A stretch of DNA of 64,000 nt, from assembly GCA_964035545.1 (NCBI GenBank), contig OZ037768.1:4393241-4457240 (forward strand). Reading direction: 5' to 3'. The notes beneath the pieces were generated by a model. The model was not told the DNA's origin. It saw only the letters and a program-made list of their open reading frames with translations, and did not search any database. Source of the DNA: Bugula neritina. Taxonomy: Eukaryota; Bryozoa; Gymnolaemata; Cheilostomatida; Bugulidae. The position numbers were made by a program, and so were the translations under genes. Positions within the stretch are counted from its first letter, which is position 1, and every line of letters begins with the position of its first letter. Below are positions 41,650 to 54,100 of this stretch, piece by piece.

Positions 41650-43320
41650 ATTGCCTCCAATTTCTCTCTACTTTGCTCACAGCTGTTGTGTAAAGTTTAG
41701 TGTATGCATGAGAGAGACTTATATAATTTAATATTCTTCAATTATCTGCATTGTTAGGAAACCGTGGCATGTGTTTGGTTGTTTAGCTAATATTGGTTCC
41801 AAAAATAACTTGGCAACAAGATGGAGGTAAAGTTTTTATACTAATCAGTCATGGTTCAATTAGAGTGCTAAACTGTTTTAAAACAATTGTATTTATCTTT
41901 TAGCACTCTCATTTTAAGCAAAAATACTATAGCGCCTGATTTTATTGCTAAGCAAGTATAGATTACTTGATGTTTTATGATAGGACTCTCACTGTACCTA
42001 GATGCAGTCAATTGAGTTCTCTGCGTCTCTCAACTTTCAGAAGGTAATCTTTGTCCGCATTTCATAACACCATTTTCCTGCATCTAGACATAAACTTATA
42101 CCTGTTGCTTAGTGAAGAATATAAGCATTAAATATATCAATTAATTATGTAGTATTTCTCCAATAAACATCAGCAGCGGGATGATGACATTATGGTGCAT
42201 GAATGAGCAAGTTTTAGAATTTGCTATTTAATGTTGTATATAGTCAATTTCTTCTTTCTTTTAGACTCTAAATATGTTTATTAAACTAGTAGAGTTTTGC
42301 TTGCTGCTAAGAGTAAAGCTGGCTTTATGCAAGTTGTTACATCTAGTTCATTAAACTCACTTTCTGTCAATCCTTCATTATTATTGCTAGATTGTAAAGT
42401 AGCCTTATGGATAATTGGTCTGAATTTCTACTCTCCATTTAATGAACAAAGTTGCTGATTTTTGCATCTACATAGATTGAATGTATTCTCTTGGTAATGT
42501 TGTAACTTATTGTTGTGAGATTTAATAACAGAGCACATAATGTTTCTCTAACAACTACAACTTCAAGCTCATATCATTAAGTAATTTATTAAAATTATCT
42601 ATATGGTGACCATATATATAGAGTTGAGCCACGTAGTGAGTTTTCTGCCATTTATTAGTTTGTTGACAAATTCACAGTTTATATTTAAATCCAAGTTTCT
42701 CCATGAACCTTGCTATAATGGAGTGTATGCATTAAAGCTAGTGATGTCGGTGTGAGAAGAAATCTCTGTTGCCAAAGTCAGGTAATGGAAATACTGAAGA
42801 TACTGACGTTATAAATTGCTGCATGCTAAGTGCTAAACTGTCGATATTGTAGCATTTTATAATTTTGGTATACCTTATGTGACCCATTAAATATATTCAC
42901 TCAACAGCAGAAAGAGTTTGTGTACTTTGAGGCTATGTAGCACAACACTAGAAAAGTGAGTGTCCTTGATACCTATAGTCTGAAAGACAGGACCATAGAA
43001 ACGTGTGTGCTGCTACTGAAACAACTACAAAAGTCTTAATACCAAGGATATGGGAAATACCAGCCTAGAACTAATATAAATGCCACAAAGTACATCAGCA
43101 TAATTGAATATATAATTATATTTGTATACAAAATGTCAAATGTAAAAATACCATTTTAATAGCGGCTTTCTATAAAAGTTTTGTTGTCAAAGAATATGTT
43201 TACATTAAATTATTTTACTTAAATAGGCAATTAATAGAATAAAATATTACTTTGAATAAAATCTACAACAACCATAACTTGACAGCGTAAAGCTGTATAC
43301 AGCATTTAGAAGTTGTTTCG
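41650..43320. other. Spacer between cluster pseudogene C and copy A
   Basis: AT-rich DNA with no supported exon on either strand. It should hold the promoter of copy A close to 41650-41760. Confidence 0.5.
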
Positions 43321-44117
43321 TTACAGAAGTTTGGCTGCCAGAAAAGTCCAAAGTGTTAGCAAATTCTAGAGACACGCCCACTGCCTACAACAGTTATATA
43401 ACATACATAATTTCAGTTGTAACTGATAACTTTTATGTATATCATAATAATCCAAGTACAATTCAGTTGACAAACTAAATGTAGTCAATTAACTTTTCTA
43501 AGCTTTCAATTTTAAAATTAATTTTATTGCCTGTTTTAATTATACTAGTAATAAATTAATTATACATATTGAAACCTTATTGCTTTTTCCAAAGGTTGAA
43601 GATGGAAAGAGTACACCTATAAGGCATTTTTATTGCATGCATCATACTATAGTTATTTTGTGAAGCTTCTAGGCTTTCTCAAATGCTTGCATTTTATTAA
43701 ACCAAATGCTAATCCAGTTATTGTATTATTCTGCTTGCATTACGGGAAGCCCACATGTACTTACCTTTCACATCAATGGTAAACTCTAGATCTGCCATGG
43801 AAATGTACAGTTAACTCATCTGAAGTTGTAGATAGAATGAACTCCTTAGAAATGGGCTCGTTTTTACTTATTTTTTCCTAAAAATAGATATACAATATAT
43901 ATAGAACTGATATACTGTAAGCTTACATATATGTAAAAAATATTTTTATTTTCTACATACAAGTGGTATTATAATACTGAAAACACACGCACACTTCAAT
44001 CTCTCCATTTATAGATGGTTATTACTTACTATTAGCTAACTTTTGTCTGCATAACTGGAATAAAAAAACTCAATGTAAGAGCTGTTGTCCTTTATAGTTC
44101 TGTTGCTAGGATTGAAA
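43321..44117 (-). pseudogene. Broken cluster copy C (exons 3 to 5)
   Basis: Three exons align with copies A and D in order and with splice sites kept: 44117-44030, 43877-43765 and 43384-43321. Exon 3 reads IKDNSSYIEFFYSSYADKS and then an in-frame TAG two codons before the donor. Exon 4 is 17 bases shorter than in copy D, so the strand after ELTVHF is out of frame with the following DLEFTIDV. The last exon is 4 bases shorter than in copies A and D, so its hydrophobic tail is lost. A possible decayed exon 2 ends near 45388 (CYIFLHYQC, then AG|GTAAAA). No signal-peptide exon was found. Three independent defects make a pseudogene likely. Confidence 0.82.
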
Positions 44118-45907
44118 CTACAAGGAAGCACAATAATAAACATAAGAGTTATTAACAGAATGTATGCAGGAAAAAGCTGTAGCAGCTGTATACACACATA
44201 TACAAGTATAATACATATTTTATTATTGGTTTATCCCATTCTATACTCATATAAGTTATACAGCACACATACACATACTCATTCACGAATGCACGCACAA
44301 GTATGATACTTTTTGTCATGAAATAAATAAAGGGAAATAGTAACAACAATTAAAATGTGAGATAATTCATTTTTGCTCCAACTTCTTGTTAAGTAAATAC
44401 GATTATGTAGCTCAGTGTATAACATGAGACTATTTGGAATCATAAATGATAAGCTTGTATTTCTGTTGAATCTAATTGTTAGTTGACAGCTAGGTTGCTA
44501 AATTGCTATCAAACAGCATAAGATAAGGTGTGGCCAAGAGATGTGGATGCTGATTATAGTCACACCCACTAGACGGGCTATTACAGTATGAACCAACTGA
44601 AACTTTTAGTTTGAAGATTATGTCCTAATTTTTAAACAAGACCATGTTTTAATTTTTAAACAAGATTTAGCATTTTTTCTAAAGCATCTGATGCAGATTG
44701 TGCATGAAGTGTTTGATTTTTAGTGCCATATAAATTACAGCTTTTGAAATTTTCTTTCAAACAAGCTAATGACTTTAAAAATCAAATTAAGTTTGTGCTT
44801 TATTAGAAAAGTTCGATCAAGGCCCATGCAAATTGGTTTAAACCAATTTGTACTCAATATAATGGTAGAAGCCTAAAGCATTATTTTAAGTTGCAAGAGA
44901 CTTACATAGATAAGTTGAACCTAATACCAGTAACTAAAAGAAGTATGTGAGTAACAGAAGCCCACAGCATAATCAGTGTTTTATTCTATCCATTGATTTG
45001 TATAAAAATGATCACTTTTCGCCTCAAAGTTTGCATCCAGTAACCATGCAAAACATTAAAAAAAAATATTTCTCAATATTTTATGCAAAGATGCAATTTT
45101 GGATAAGCCTAGATTCATTTGGTGATAGTTTTAAATCTTGGGGTTCAATTGCATGACCATTTACAATATTATAATTCTATGCTAAAATCTAACCTTTATT
45201 CTACTAGTGCAAGTACCAGCCTAATATATTATTTTGATGAAAGAAAATTTAACAAGTTACATTTAGCTAACAATCAAAGTTACCACCACCAATTCTATTA
45301 AAATACTGCACAATGTATTAAATATTGAGAAATTCTATAAACACAAACATGGGGGTCTGGTCACAGAACCTGTCTTTATCAGTATTTTACCTATCAGTTG
45401 GTGGTACAAAGTTTACAAAACATTGATAGTGCAAGAATATATAGCACAAAAAAATCTCAAGGTTGTGAGATAAAGGCTTGATATGTTTATCAACTTCAAT
45501 GCTGAGAGAATATGTACAATCTTTGATTGTCGTGATACACAGTTTCAACATGGTATGCATTTTATTGTTAAATTTATGTTGCTTGACTTGCATAAACCAC
45601 ATGAATATACAAGATTCAACTAATAATAATGTATTATGATATTAGCATAGCTTTCTTAAGTTATATAAACAAAATTAATGAAAGGGGGTGTTTAATGCAC
45701 CAAACATTTTGCGTGTTTTATGCTGAAAGATATTATGAGTCATAGATGCTGCTTTTACGTTGTAGAACTTTATTGTTGTAAAGGTAAAATATTAAACATT
45801 AGTTTACATTTTATTATATAATAATACAGTGCTGAGGTATGAATTTATGCAACTGTTTTATTATAAACATTGGCTTGAAACTGCAAATCAATCATCTAGA
45901 AATTGGA
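44118..45907. other. Spacer between cluster copies D and C
   Basis: Holds the reverse-strand AATAAA of copy D at 45862-45857 and the possible exon 2 relic of copy C around 45388-45600. No other gene is supported. Confidence 0.45.
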
Positions 45908-47909
45908 TTACAACATTTTTACTGCAACAGCCACTAGAAGAGCAAAGAGACTGACTCTGCTGATGTATCCGCTGCCTATAAAACAAAAAGAGAGATAATG
46001 TATCACCACATACAGAGTTCTCCTCTATCTCATCCATCAGGTTATCACAACATATATCACATTATGACCCAAGTTTCTAACCACTAGGCTATATGGTTGT
46101 TCCCTCAAATTAAGGAAAGAGAGATTACATTAATATCTATATATTCTAAAAGAGATTTCTGCAGTCAAGATATCATGAAAAGTTACTACAGGATAATATT
46201 GTTCTATGCAAAGACTGTAGCAACTTACTGACGGCAGTGATGGTGAATTCCACATCATGATTACCAGATTTAGGTGCTCGAAAACGGATAGTCAGGTCAT
46301 CACTCGTCGTAGACATAACTGTACTTTTTTTGATTGAATTTTTACTGTTGAAAGTTTCCTAAAAATAATTGCAATCAAGTTTTAGTGGCTTAAACTTTTT
46401 CTACAGCCTTTAACCTTTTGTCTTTTTAAACTCAACTTTTCAATACTCACAATCAAGTCATTGATATCTGTGTCATCATCATCGTAGAACTCAATGGAGG
46501 ATTTATCAGATATGCTTCTCCGATTTTTGTTGAACCTGTAAGCAATGACTACAAACTAAAAATTGGCAATTTTTTGTAAATGGCAATTTTAATATAATAT
46601 TTTGACAACATGGCATAACTGATATCCCTTCAAAGTAAGCACATTTTTTTTAATTGCAGGAAACAATATCTCTGACCTGTTTAAAAGATTTTAATTAGAA
46701 AAATATTGAAAGAACAAAAACAAGCCGCTAGTTGTTATGCCTTTGCTTGGATTGAAGCATTTGCATAATAATATATCTAAGTCCTAAAGTTGTCTTTATA
46801 AACGCAACTTAATACATATTATGTATTAGACATAGCATTATAATATACATATTATGCACGCGATCTGCAAAACTATATCTAGTGCCTAAAATTTTGCACA
46901 TATATGTATGAGATTGGGGAAAAGAGAAAGGTTTTTGGTCAAAATATTGCGTTTGTGGTACCAACATAGTTTTAGGCAATGCTAATGGTGTATAAATAAA
47001 CCTTAAAACAACTTAAGGGTTTCAACAAAAATTGCAAGTAAATTTATTTAGGAGGAAATTTTCATTCCAAGACAAATCTATAAACAATTGTGCAATAAAA
47101 TCACTTTAATTCTGGATTATATACTGCTAGGTTATTAAAAAGGGGAATAAATTTTTATCTATTTTTTAGTAAAATATTAAACTGATATACTTGATGCTCA
47201 AAGTTTTCCCGTTGTCAAATAAAGAAGTGGTGAACTTCATATAGCAATCGATGGACTTTTTCGCTAGGGTTGAACTGAACACAACTGTGGCCTGGTCTCC
47301 TTTTCTTATGGAATGTGATGGAGTAATAGATGAAAATGCTGAACAGTCTGACCCACTGTCGGCATAATACAACACTACAACAATACCAACAACACTACAA
47401 CAATACCAACAACACTACAACAATACCAACAACACTACAACAATACCAACAACACTACAAAAATACCAACAACACTACAACAATACCAATAACACTACAA
47501 CAATACCAACAACACTGCAACAATACCAACAACACTACAGCAATACCAACAACACTACAACAATACCAACAACACTGCAACAATACCAACAACACTACAA
47601 CAATACCAACAACACTACAACAATACTTTGTAACAAATCAACAACTTGAAAATGCTACAATTAGAGTAGCTATGTTTACCATTTACAAAAAAGTTGTTAA
47701 TAATGTAACAAGCAAGTAATACAAGCACGAATAACTATAATTATTATGATGAATTTCACAATTGTCAAGTATTTTAATAAATGGTTACATAACAGGTGAA
47801 TGTCTCAGACACACTCTACCTGGTTGAGAAACTGATGGTAGCACTCGCCGTTCTTTGCCAGACAAGGCACTAGTAGAAAGAATGTTGCTATTACTGTAAA
47901 CAGCTTCAT
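45908..47909 (-). CDS. Secreted, GPI-signal CUB-like protein, cluster copy D
   Basis: Exons 47374-47191 (184 nt), 46535-46451, 46358-46229 and 45975-45908 join in phase and align with copy A; exons 2 and 5 have the same lengths as in copy A (184 and 68 nt). Exon 2 has the two Cys (GSDCSAF, DCYMKF). Exon 3 gives SSIEFYDDDD. Exon 4 gives TSDDLTIRFRAP and DVEFTIT. Exon 5 gives a hydrophobic end (VSLFALLVAVAVKML). The first exon starts with a signal peptide (MKLFTVIATFFLLVPCLA) at 47909. Its donor is uncertain: CAG|GTAGAG after 47820 is the best site but its phase does not fit the last acceptor. The acceptor of exon 2 lies at the edge of a 20-bp minisatellite in which every unit offers another TTGTAG acceptor, so the N-terminal join may vary. 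Reverse-strand AATAAA is 46 bases past the stop. Confidence 0.75.
46020..46115 (-). repeat. Short tRNA-like SINE relic
   Basis: On the minus strand GGGAACAACCATATAGCCTA then GTGGTTAGAAAC resembles the head of the family A SINE. It lies in the last intron of copy D. No B box or body is clear. Confidence 0.4.
47371..47625. repeat. 20-bp minisatellite, about 13 copies
   Basis: Near-perfect copies of ACACTACAACAATACCAACA on the plus strand. Read on the minus strand (sense for copy D) each unit is GTATTGTTGTAGTGTTGTTG, which contains a pyrimidine-rich run and TAG. It abuts exon 2 of copy D. Confidence 0.95.
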
Positions 47910-50524
47910 CTCTGTTGGTAAAAGTAGCTAAATTTCTAAATTGCAACGAACCAGCTATGCTTTCGGTTACTAAAATGACACACCTCAAATTTTGCAGCAC
48001 ATTTTATCTCAAGGTTAATGTTTATCTTGTACCTCTAAATTATTATTGAAAGCAGGTTATCTATTGACCCCTAATCAGCGGAGATATGTTTTGTGTATAC
48101 TGCAAGGAAAGTATTCAAACAGTTTTACAGCAGATTTGTTGACACAAGAGTTTTCACCAGATTATCTTTACTGTATTATGAGTTACTGTGACTTGTTGAA
48201 ACAGAATAACACATCATAAGTTGTGATTTTATGCTGCCCCCAAGTTATTGAGATTTAATATCTTATATATTAGTTTATTTGCTATAATGACAATATTTGT
48301 AGTTTGAACAATATTAGTTAGTAATTTAAATTGACCTGAATTGGGAAATGACTTGAAATGAGCAAAATTAGAAAGCATGTGCGTGTGAAGTTTTTCGTTC
48401 TCAGTTTTAGTATAGTTGGCAATGATCTTGTAGTGCAGAGTTTATTCAAGGACAGGCAACTTCCCTTTGCTATAGAATTGAGAATAGTTTCCCAGTTTAT
48501 ATTTTACTATTGTTGTAAGGTGTTTCCATAAAATCTTTCTTCTAGCTGTGTTTTTTTGCATATTGTGTCTTTCTACTGGTCATTAAAATCTCATTGCTAG
48601 TAATATAAATAAATAGATGAAATGAGGAAAAAGAGGAATAGATTCAATTATAACTGTGGCTCGAGGCTCGCCATATCTGTTAAAGCATTTGCCAGTATGG
48701 CTATTGACAGTGTTGACAATTGACATTGCTTTCAAAGTAACCAGGAACTCAGACTAGAGAGCAGGAAAGCTGGGTCATGGTTTGCACAGCCATATAATAT
48801 ATTATTTATATTTTATGATTACAGTGTTACAGTGTATAAGATACGTGCAGAAGGATGCTACATCAGAGCTCGGAGCAATTTGAGATAAATCAGTTATTAC
48901 AATAGGGATTTAAAAATTGTAGCTGTCGTTGGGTGGAATCATATCATAAAAACATAATTTGTGTGATCACTACGCAACTGTTTAGGTTGGTCAAAAACGT
49001 TCGAGTTATCTCTCCTATAATAAAAGCAATGACCACGCCCTACAATAAAAGACTGCGTTTTAGAGAATATATTATATGTCGTTAATATGTACCTGTAATC
49101 CTATAATGAACTAGTGTAAATTGTAACGATGAAGCAAGTAAGGTTCAGAGGCTTGATGTTGTATAGGAAATAAAGTTCGTGGAATTTTCATCAACTTTGC
49201 ATTGTTGTAACAATGTTGAGGCATCAATATGGGGAAAACTAAGTAGAATAGTAAAATACTAAATAACTACCATTATTCTGTATCTCATAAATGAAATTAT
49301 AGCCATTAGTTGCTATAGCCTATCATGTCAGGTCTAGAGTCAGACGTAGTTTACTATTCATTTAGTTGTTCTTGTCAAGACCAATTGGCCTTGGCCCTGG
49401 GGCTTGAGACTGAAACCGGTTTCACTTTCAGTTTAGTTTGTATGCTGAAAGGTGAAAGCTGAAGAGTAAAGGCCCAGGTTTTGGTTTTCTTTTACTCAGT
49501 CTCATTCATCATTAGTTATTATTGTGTCTTTTAGTGCTAGCGCTAAGACTAAGCAAGTACTAGTAACACTTGCACAGCTATGCCTATTTATATTCAGATT
49601 CATATTGCTAACTTAAACTTACTACCACTCTAATTTGTACTATAACATTAGGTTTAACTATTAAATTTACTAGTATTATTATTACTATTAGACTTAGTAC
49701 TACATTAACTTTTAGTTCAGTAATACTAAATCTAATAGTAATAGTTATAGTAATACTAGTTCTAATACTAATAGTAATACTTATAGTTATTAGTTATTTG
49801 TTAGTTTTTTACTATGACTTTTACTTTATGTCTAACTATTACATTTACTGGCTCTCTCTTAGTCTTATTCTTGCTACAGTCAGTTTTAATGTACTCTTAC
49901 TTTTAGAGTTAGCCTAATGGCTATTGTTTACTACTAATATTTGGCATAGTTTTACTTTTTGATTTTTAATTTGGTAATAATAAATTAAATATAATCATAA
50001 TGCTACACATTTAATTTTAAATATCAATGTGAATATTTATATTAATGTTAAAAGTTAAAATTAAAAAAAAAGTGATTCTCACTTGAGTATAATTAAAATT
50101 GATTAGCCACTAGTCACCATGACTATCATATTAACATACTAATTATTTTCCAACTATTTAGTAGATGATATTCAGTTGAAACCTGAATGTAAGTCAGTTA
50201 CTTGCAGACTGCAGTTACTTGGACTATCACATCTCACTAAACTTGATTGCTAATGTATATCAATCACTGTTATAAAAGCCACATTGTAAATAATTTAATG
50301 TCCATCAGAAATACTCTTGCTAAGAAATTGCTGTCAGGCTTCAGATGTATTTACATTAAAAGAAATACTAAGCTGGCAATCTTAATAAGATGCTTTTTAC
50401 CATCTATTACTCGTGATTTTTATAAATAAAAATATCATTGAAGTGAATAATTTGAAGAAAAATACATTATTCAAAGCATAAGTGTTAGAAAAATAAATAT
50501 AATGGAACACAAGGTACCACTTAC
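47910..50524. other. Gene-poor stretch
   Basis: No supported exon. It contains TAATACTAGT/TAGTAATA short repeats at about 49620-49800 and AT-rich DNA. The promoter of copy D should lie at its left end. Confidence 0.5.
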
Positions 50525-50712
50525 TATGGTATGTGATATGTTGTTAGTGCCTTTAATCTAACATCAACCCAAAAATGTGCGATTGCAAATTTAGCATAGC
50601 TTGCATTGAGAGTATGCCAAAAAGCTGAAACTAGTAGTATAACTAGTAGTAATTTTGGGCCAATTTTAAAAATTATTGAATATCGATAGGAGCTTTCTTG
50701 ATCATAGGCCAT
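50525..50712 (-). CDS. Possible first exon of a small membrane protein
   Basis: Not recognised. An ATG opens a frame of 62 residues with a hydrophobic segment (PKLLLVILLVSAFWHTL) followed by an NAS glycosylation site and aromatic residues. It ends either at TAG or, more interestingly, at a consensus donor (CATA|GTAAGTGG). This would suit the first exon of a multi-span or type II membrane protein. I could not find a following exon on the minus strand down to 47910. It lies 400 bp upstream of, and divergent from, the myosin gene. It may be chance. Confidence 0.3.
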
Positions 50713-51111
50713 GTTGTTAACAAAAATAGGAGGCAAACCAACATAAAAGAAGAATTACGCTGCATCTTATAATAGTTATTGTAACTACATTAACTTTTTA
50801 CAAAAGATCATAATATTTATTGTGTAGCAAACTCTGTTTACAAAGTTCAGTCTATTGGCAGCAATATTATGTTCTGTTTGCCGAAAATGAATAACCATGT
50901 TGTGCTATGTTAACTACTGAGAAGTCAATACATGGGTTTACAATTTAAATATTTTTCTAATAATAGTTTTACAACTGCTAATATATCCAGAAGTTAGGTA
51001 CCATTTGTTTCTGTGATATACCTAGTGAGTGTGTTTTAATAAGTATGCGTTGAATTGCACAGTTTCCTAGGTTTATTTTTTGCATCCTGTTGTTTCCCAG
51101 AAGCTGCCAGC

Positions 51112-54100
51112 ATGGCTGGTTTTCACGAGGATGAAGCACAGTATGGAAGAGAAGATTTTGTACTCCTGGATAATGTAGATATTGACAGTTTTGTGGCCAA
51201 CCTTCGAAAAAGGTGATTCTTAAAAATTAAAACTTTGATTTGCCATATATAATTTACCAATAAAACCTAATTTCCCTTATTTTAGTTAAGGTAACATTTC
51301 ACGGTTCAATTTTTTAAATAGGTACAACACATCTAGAATATACACGTACATAGGAGAAGTTGTCGTATCTGTCAACCCATATCGTCCTTTAAACATCTAC
51401 GATGACAATGTGATAAAGGATTATAAAGGCCGGGAGATTTATGAGCGACCACCACATGTGTTTGCTCTGACAGATTCTGCCTATAAAACTATGAAAAGAA
51501 CTGGAAAAAGTACTTGCATAGTGATATCTGGTGAGTGCTATTGAAACTTGCATACACTTGTATATAATATTTTTAAAAAATTTGATAGCAATTAGTTGTA
51601 TGCAAATGATGACAGCGTTGTTGATCGTTTGCTATATCTTTAATGATTTGCGTTGTTTATTCTGATTTTTTCGACTATATTGTTTTATTTTTGTTTTTTA
51701 TTCGCAGGTGAAAGTGGTGCTGGAAAGACAGAGGCTTCTAAGTATATCATGCGATACATTTCAGCGGTTACCAATGTGAAAGGTCAAAGAGAAGTGGAGA
51801 GGTGAATTATGAACACATCTTTAGGCTATAAAGTCTATAGTCCGTGTAATAGAAGAACAAGTCGTGTAATAGAAGAACAAGTCGACAAGTTGTTGATTGT
51901 TGGAGTAATTTAGTTTTGTGAAGTTGTTTTCAAAGTAAGCTGAAGTAATGGCTCCAGAATTTGTGATCGTCAATTGTTTTTGGTTGTGTTTACATTCTGT
52001 TTATCTTTTTCCAGGGTGAAAGACATTTTGATCAGATCAAACGTGATATTAGAAGCTTTTGGAAACTCAAAAACGAATAGAAATGATAATTCTAGTCGAT
52101 TCGGCAAATACATGGATATTAACTTTGACTTCAAGGGGGACCCTGTTGGAGGCCATATTAACAATTATCTTTTAGAAAAGGTGAGTTCTGTTAGCATTTA
52201 CTAGTAAAATACTTGTGGTGTAAGTAAATTTAGTAGTTCTTAGATTAGAGAAACACGGGTTTAATACTCAATACTCAATTTTAATACTAAAATATAATAA
52301 TTACAGAAAACACAGCTCTGCACCAGCTATAAGTTAATTTCCTTTTTTGCTAAATGTATTTATTAAGTATTTTTTAAACAAACACTTTAGAATATTACTT
52401 TTATTTTGGGTAATTAAAAGGTTTCTGAATGAGTTTTAATGAACTTTTAGTAAATGTTGAATTGAAGTAGTTTTTTGCTGAATAACTATCTTTCAGAACT
52501 GCAGTTGTTTTATTTAAACAGTATTAGAGCTACATATCCTATTATAATTGGCAAGCTTTCCTGTATTTTGGTAGGCAATTAGTTTAAGTTAATTAAAATT
52601 ACAAAGACTAATAGTTGTTGGATCCATAAACGGTATTTCTATGACTATATCATTCAATGTGACGTAATAATTGTATCTCTTTGGTGATGTGTGATGGAAC
52701 ACATTGTGTAACTGAGAACAAAGAACTAATGGTAGAGACCTGCACACTGAGGTCATTGGTCCTGATTAGATGCTGTAATCATTGGTTACAAATACTCCTA
52801 TGCAACATCGTGCTTTAAACTGTCAGAATGGCATAATTTCCAAATTATTCAAAGGCCTCAGCTCTCTATTTGTCAACTCAAAGTTGTTAGGGATTTGCTG
52901 ATTGGGTGATTATAATGACAAAAGGTAGTATGTTTGCTAAGCTCTCTGACAGCCTATTTTTAGAGTACCTCATTGACAAAATGCAATGCAAAAACTCTCG
53001 CCCAATACTGTACTTTTGCCTGATGCAACAGCTCCATATAGCACATTTCATTGTAAAAACACTTTTGCACTTTAACTTACTGATTGTTAATACATATAGT
53101 TTTTATACTCAACACTCCATGAATAGTGATAAAACATAGTCACTCCTTTGTATTTAAAATATGCAATTACATTTAATAAGCTAGCCTAATGGTAAATCCA
53201 GTTTTGATTATGGCACAATAAATGTATTCGTCAAAACGGAAAAATTTATTGAATGCAACTGTGTTTATATATATTAAACATAGGAGATTTTAATGGTAAT
53301 CATTAATAAGTTTAAAGTACGTATATGCAGAATTGGTAAAGAGGCTGATTTCTGAACTATTGTAGTCGAGAGTCGTGCACCAGCAAGCTGGGGAAAGAAA
53401 CTTCCACTCATTCTACCACGTAAGTAACTACTCACTATGACTTATCTGTGCATCAAATAAACCTCTAAGATTTTTACATGTATAATATCAGCTATATTAG
53501 TCTACGAGATTTAAAAACACTCATTTCTTTAAACCAACTAGGGCTGCAAACATGGTGCAAAAGTCTATCTTTGAAATTAAACTGTCATACTACGAGCTTA
53601 TAACAACTTTACGAAGTGGCACCCAGACTTTGTATGATGTCTGAGCTGTAGTCATTCAGCTGGTCTGCTACTGTATTGTTATCTAGCAGTGATATATAAG
53701 TACAGCGTGCAACTAGCTGCTGCCTGATAACCCGTGCTCTGATAATGCTGCCTATGTTATTATATCTTCTGAACTGACTTAACAATATTGAGTAGCAACC
53801 GGTAGTAGGTTTGCACAAGGTTATCTGGAAGATTGTGTTTGGAGGTTGTCAAAGTGCAAGATAGTTTATGTACAAGTTTTGACTTATGGGATAATCTGTT
53901 GCTGTACAGAATCTTCTGCTCAAAAGATGGGTAAATGCCTTACTGTTGGACATTTTATTATAGAAATATAGTTTTTTGATGGTCATATGCTAGTGTAGCC
54001 TCTGTTTTGGTTTGCAGCTGTTGACGGGTGGTTCTGAAGACCTCATCTCTAGACTGCACTTGAAGAAAGACCCCTCAAGCTACCACTACACCAACCAGGG

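Noticed and set aside
47330-47719. 129-codon frame of Thr-Ile-Pro-Thr-Thr-Leu-Gln-Gln-Tyr repeats
   Set aside because: It is the plus-strand reading of the 20-bp minisatellite antisense to cluster copy D, whose exon 2 overlaps its start.
50247-50429. 60-codon plus-strand frame resembling a retroelement remnant
   Set aside because: It has no recognisable motif, no splice context and no related frames nearby; chance in AT-rich DNA is more likely.
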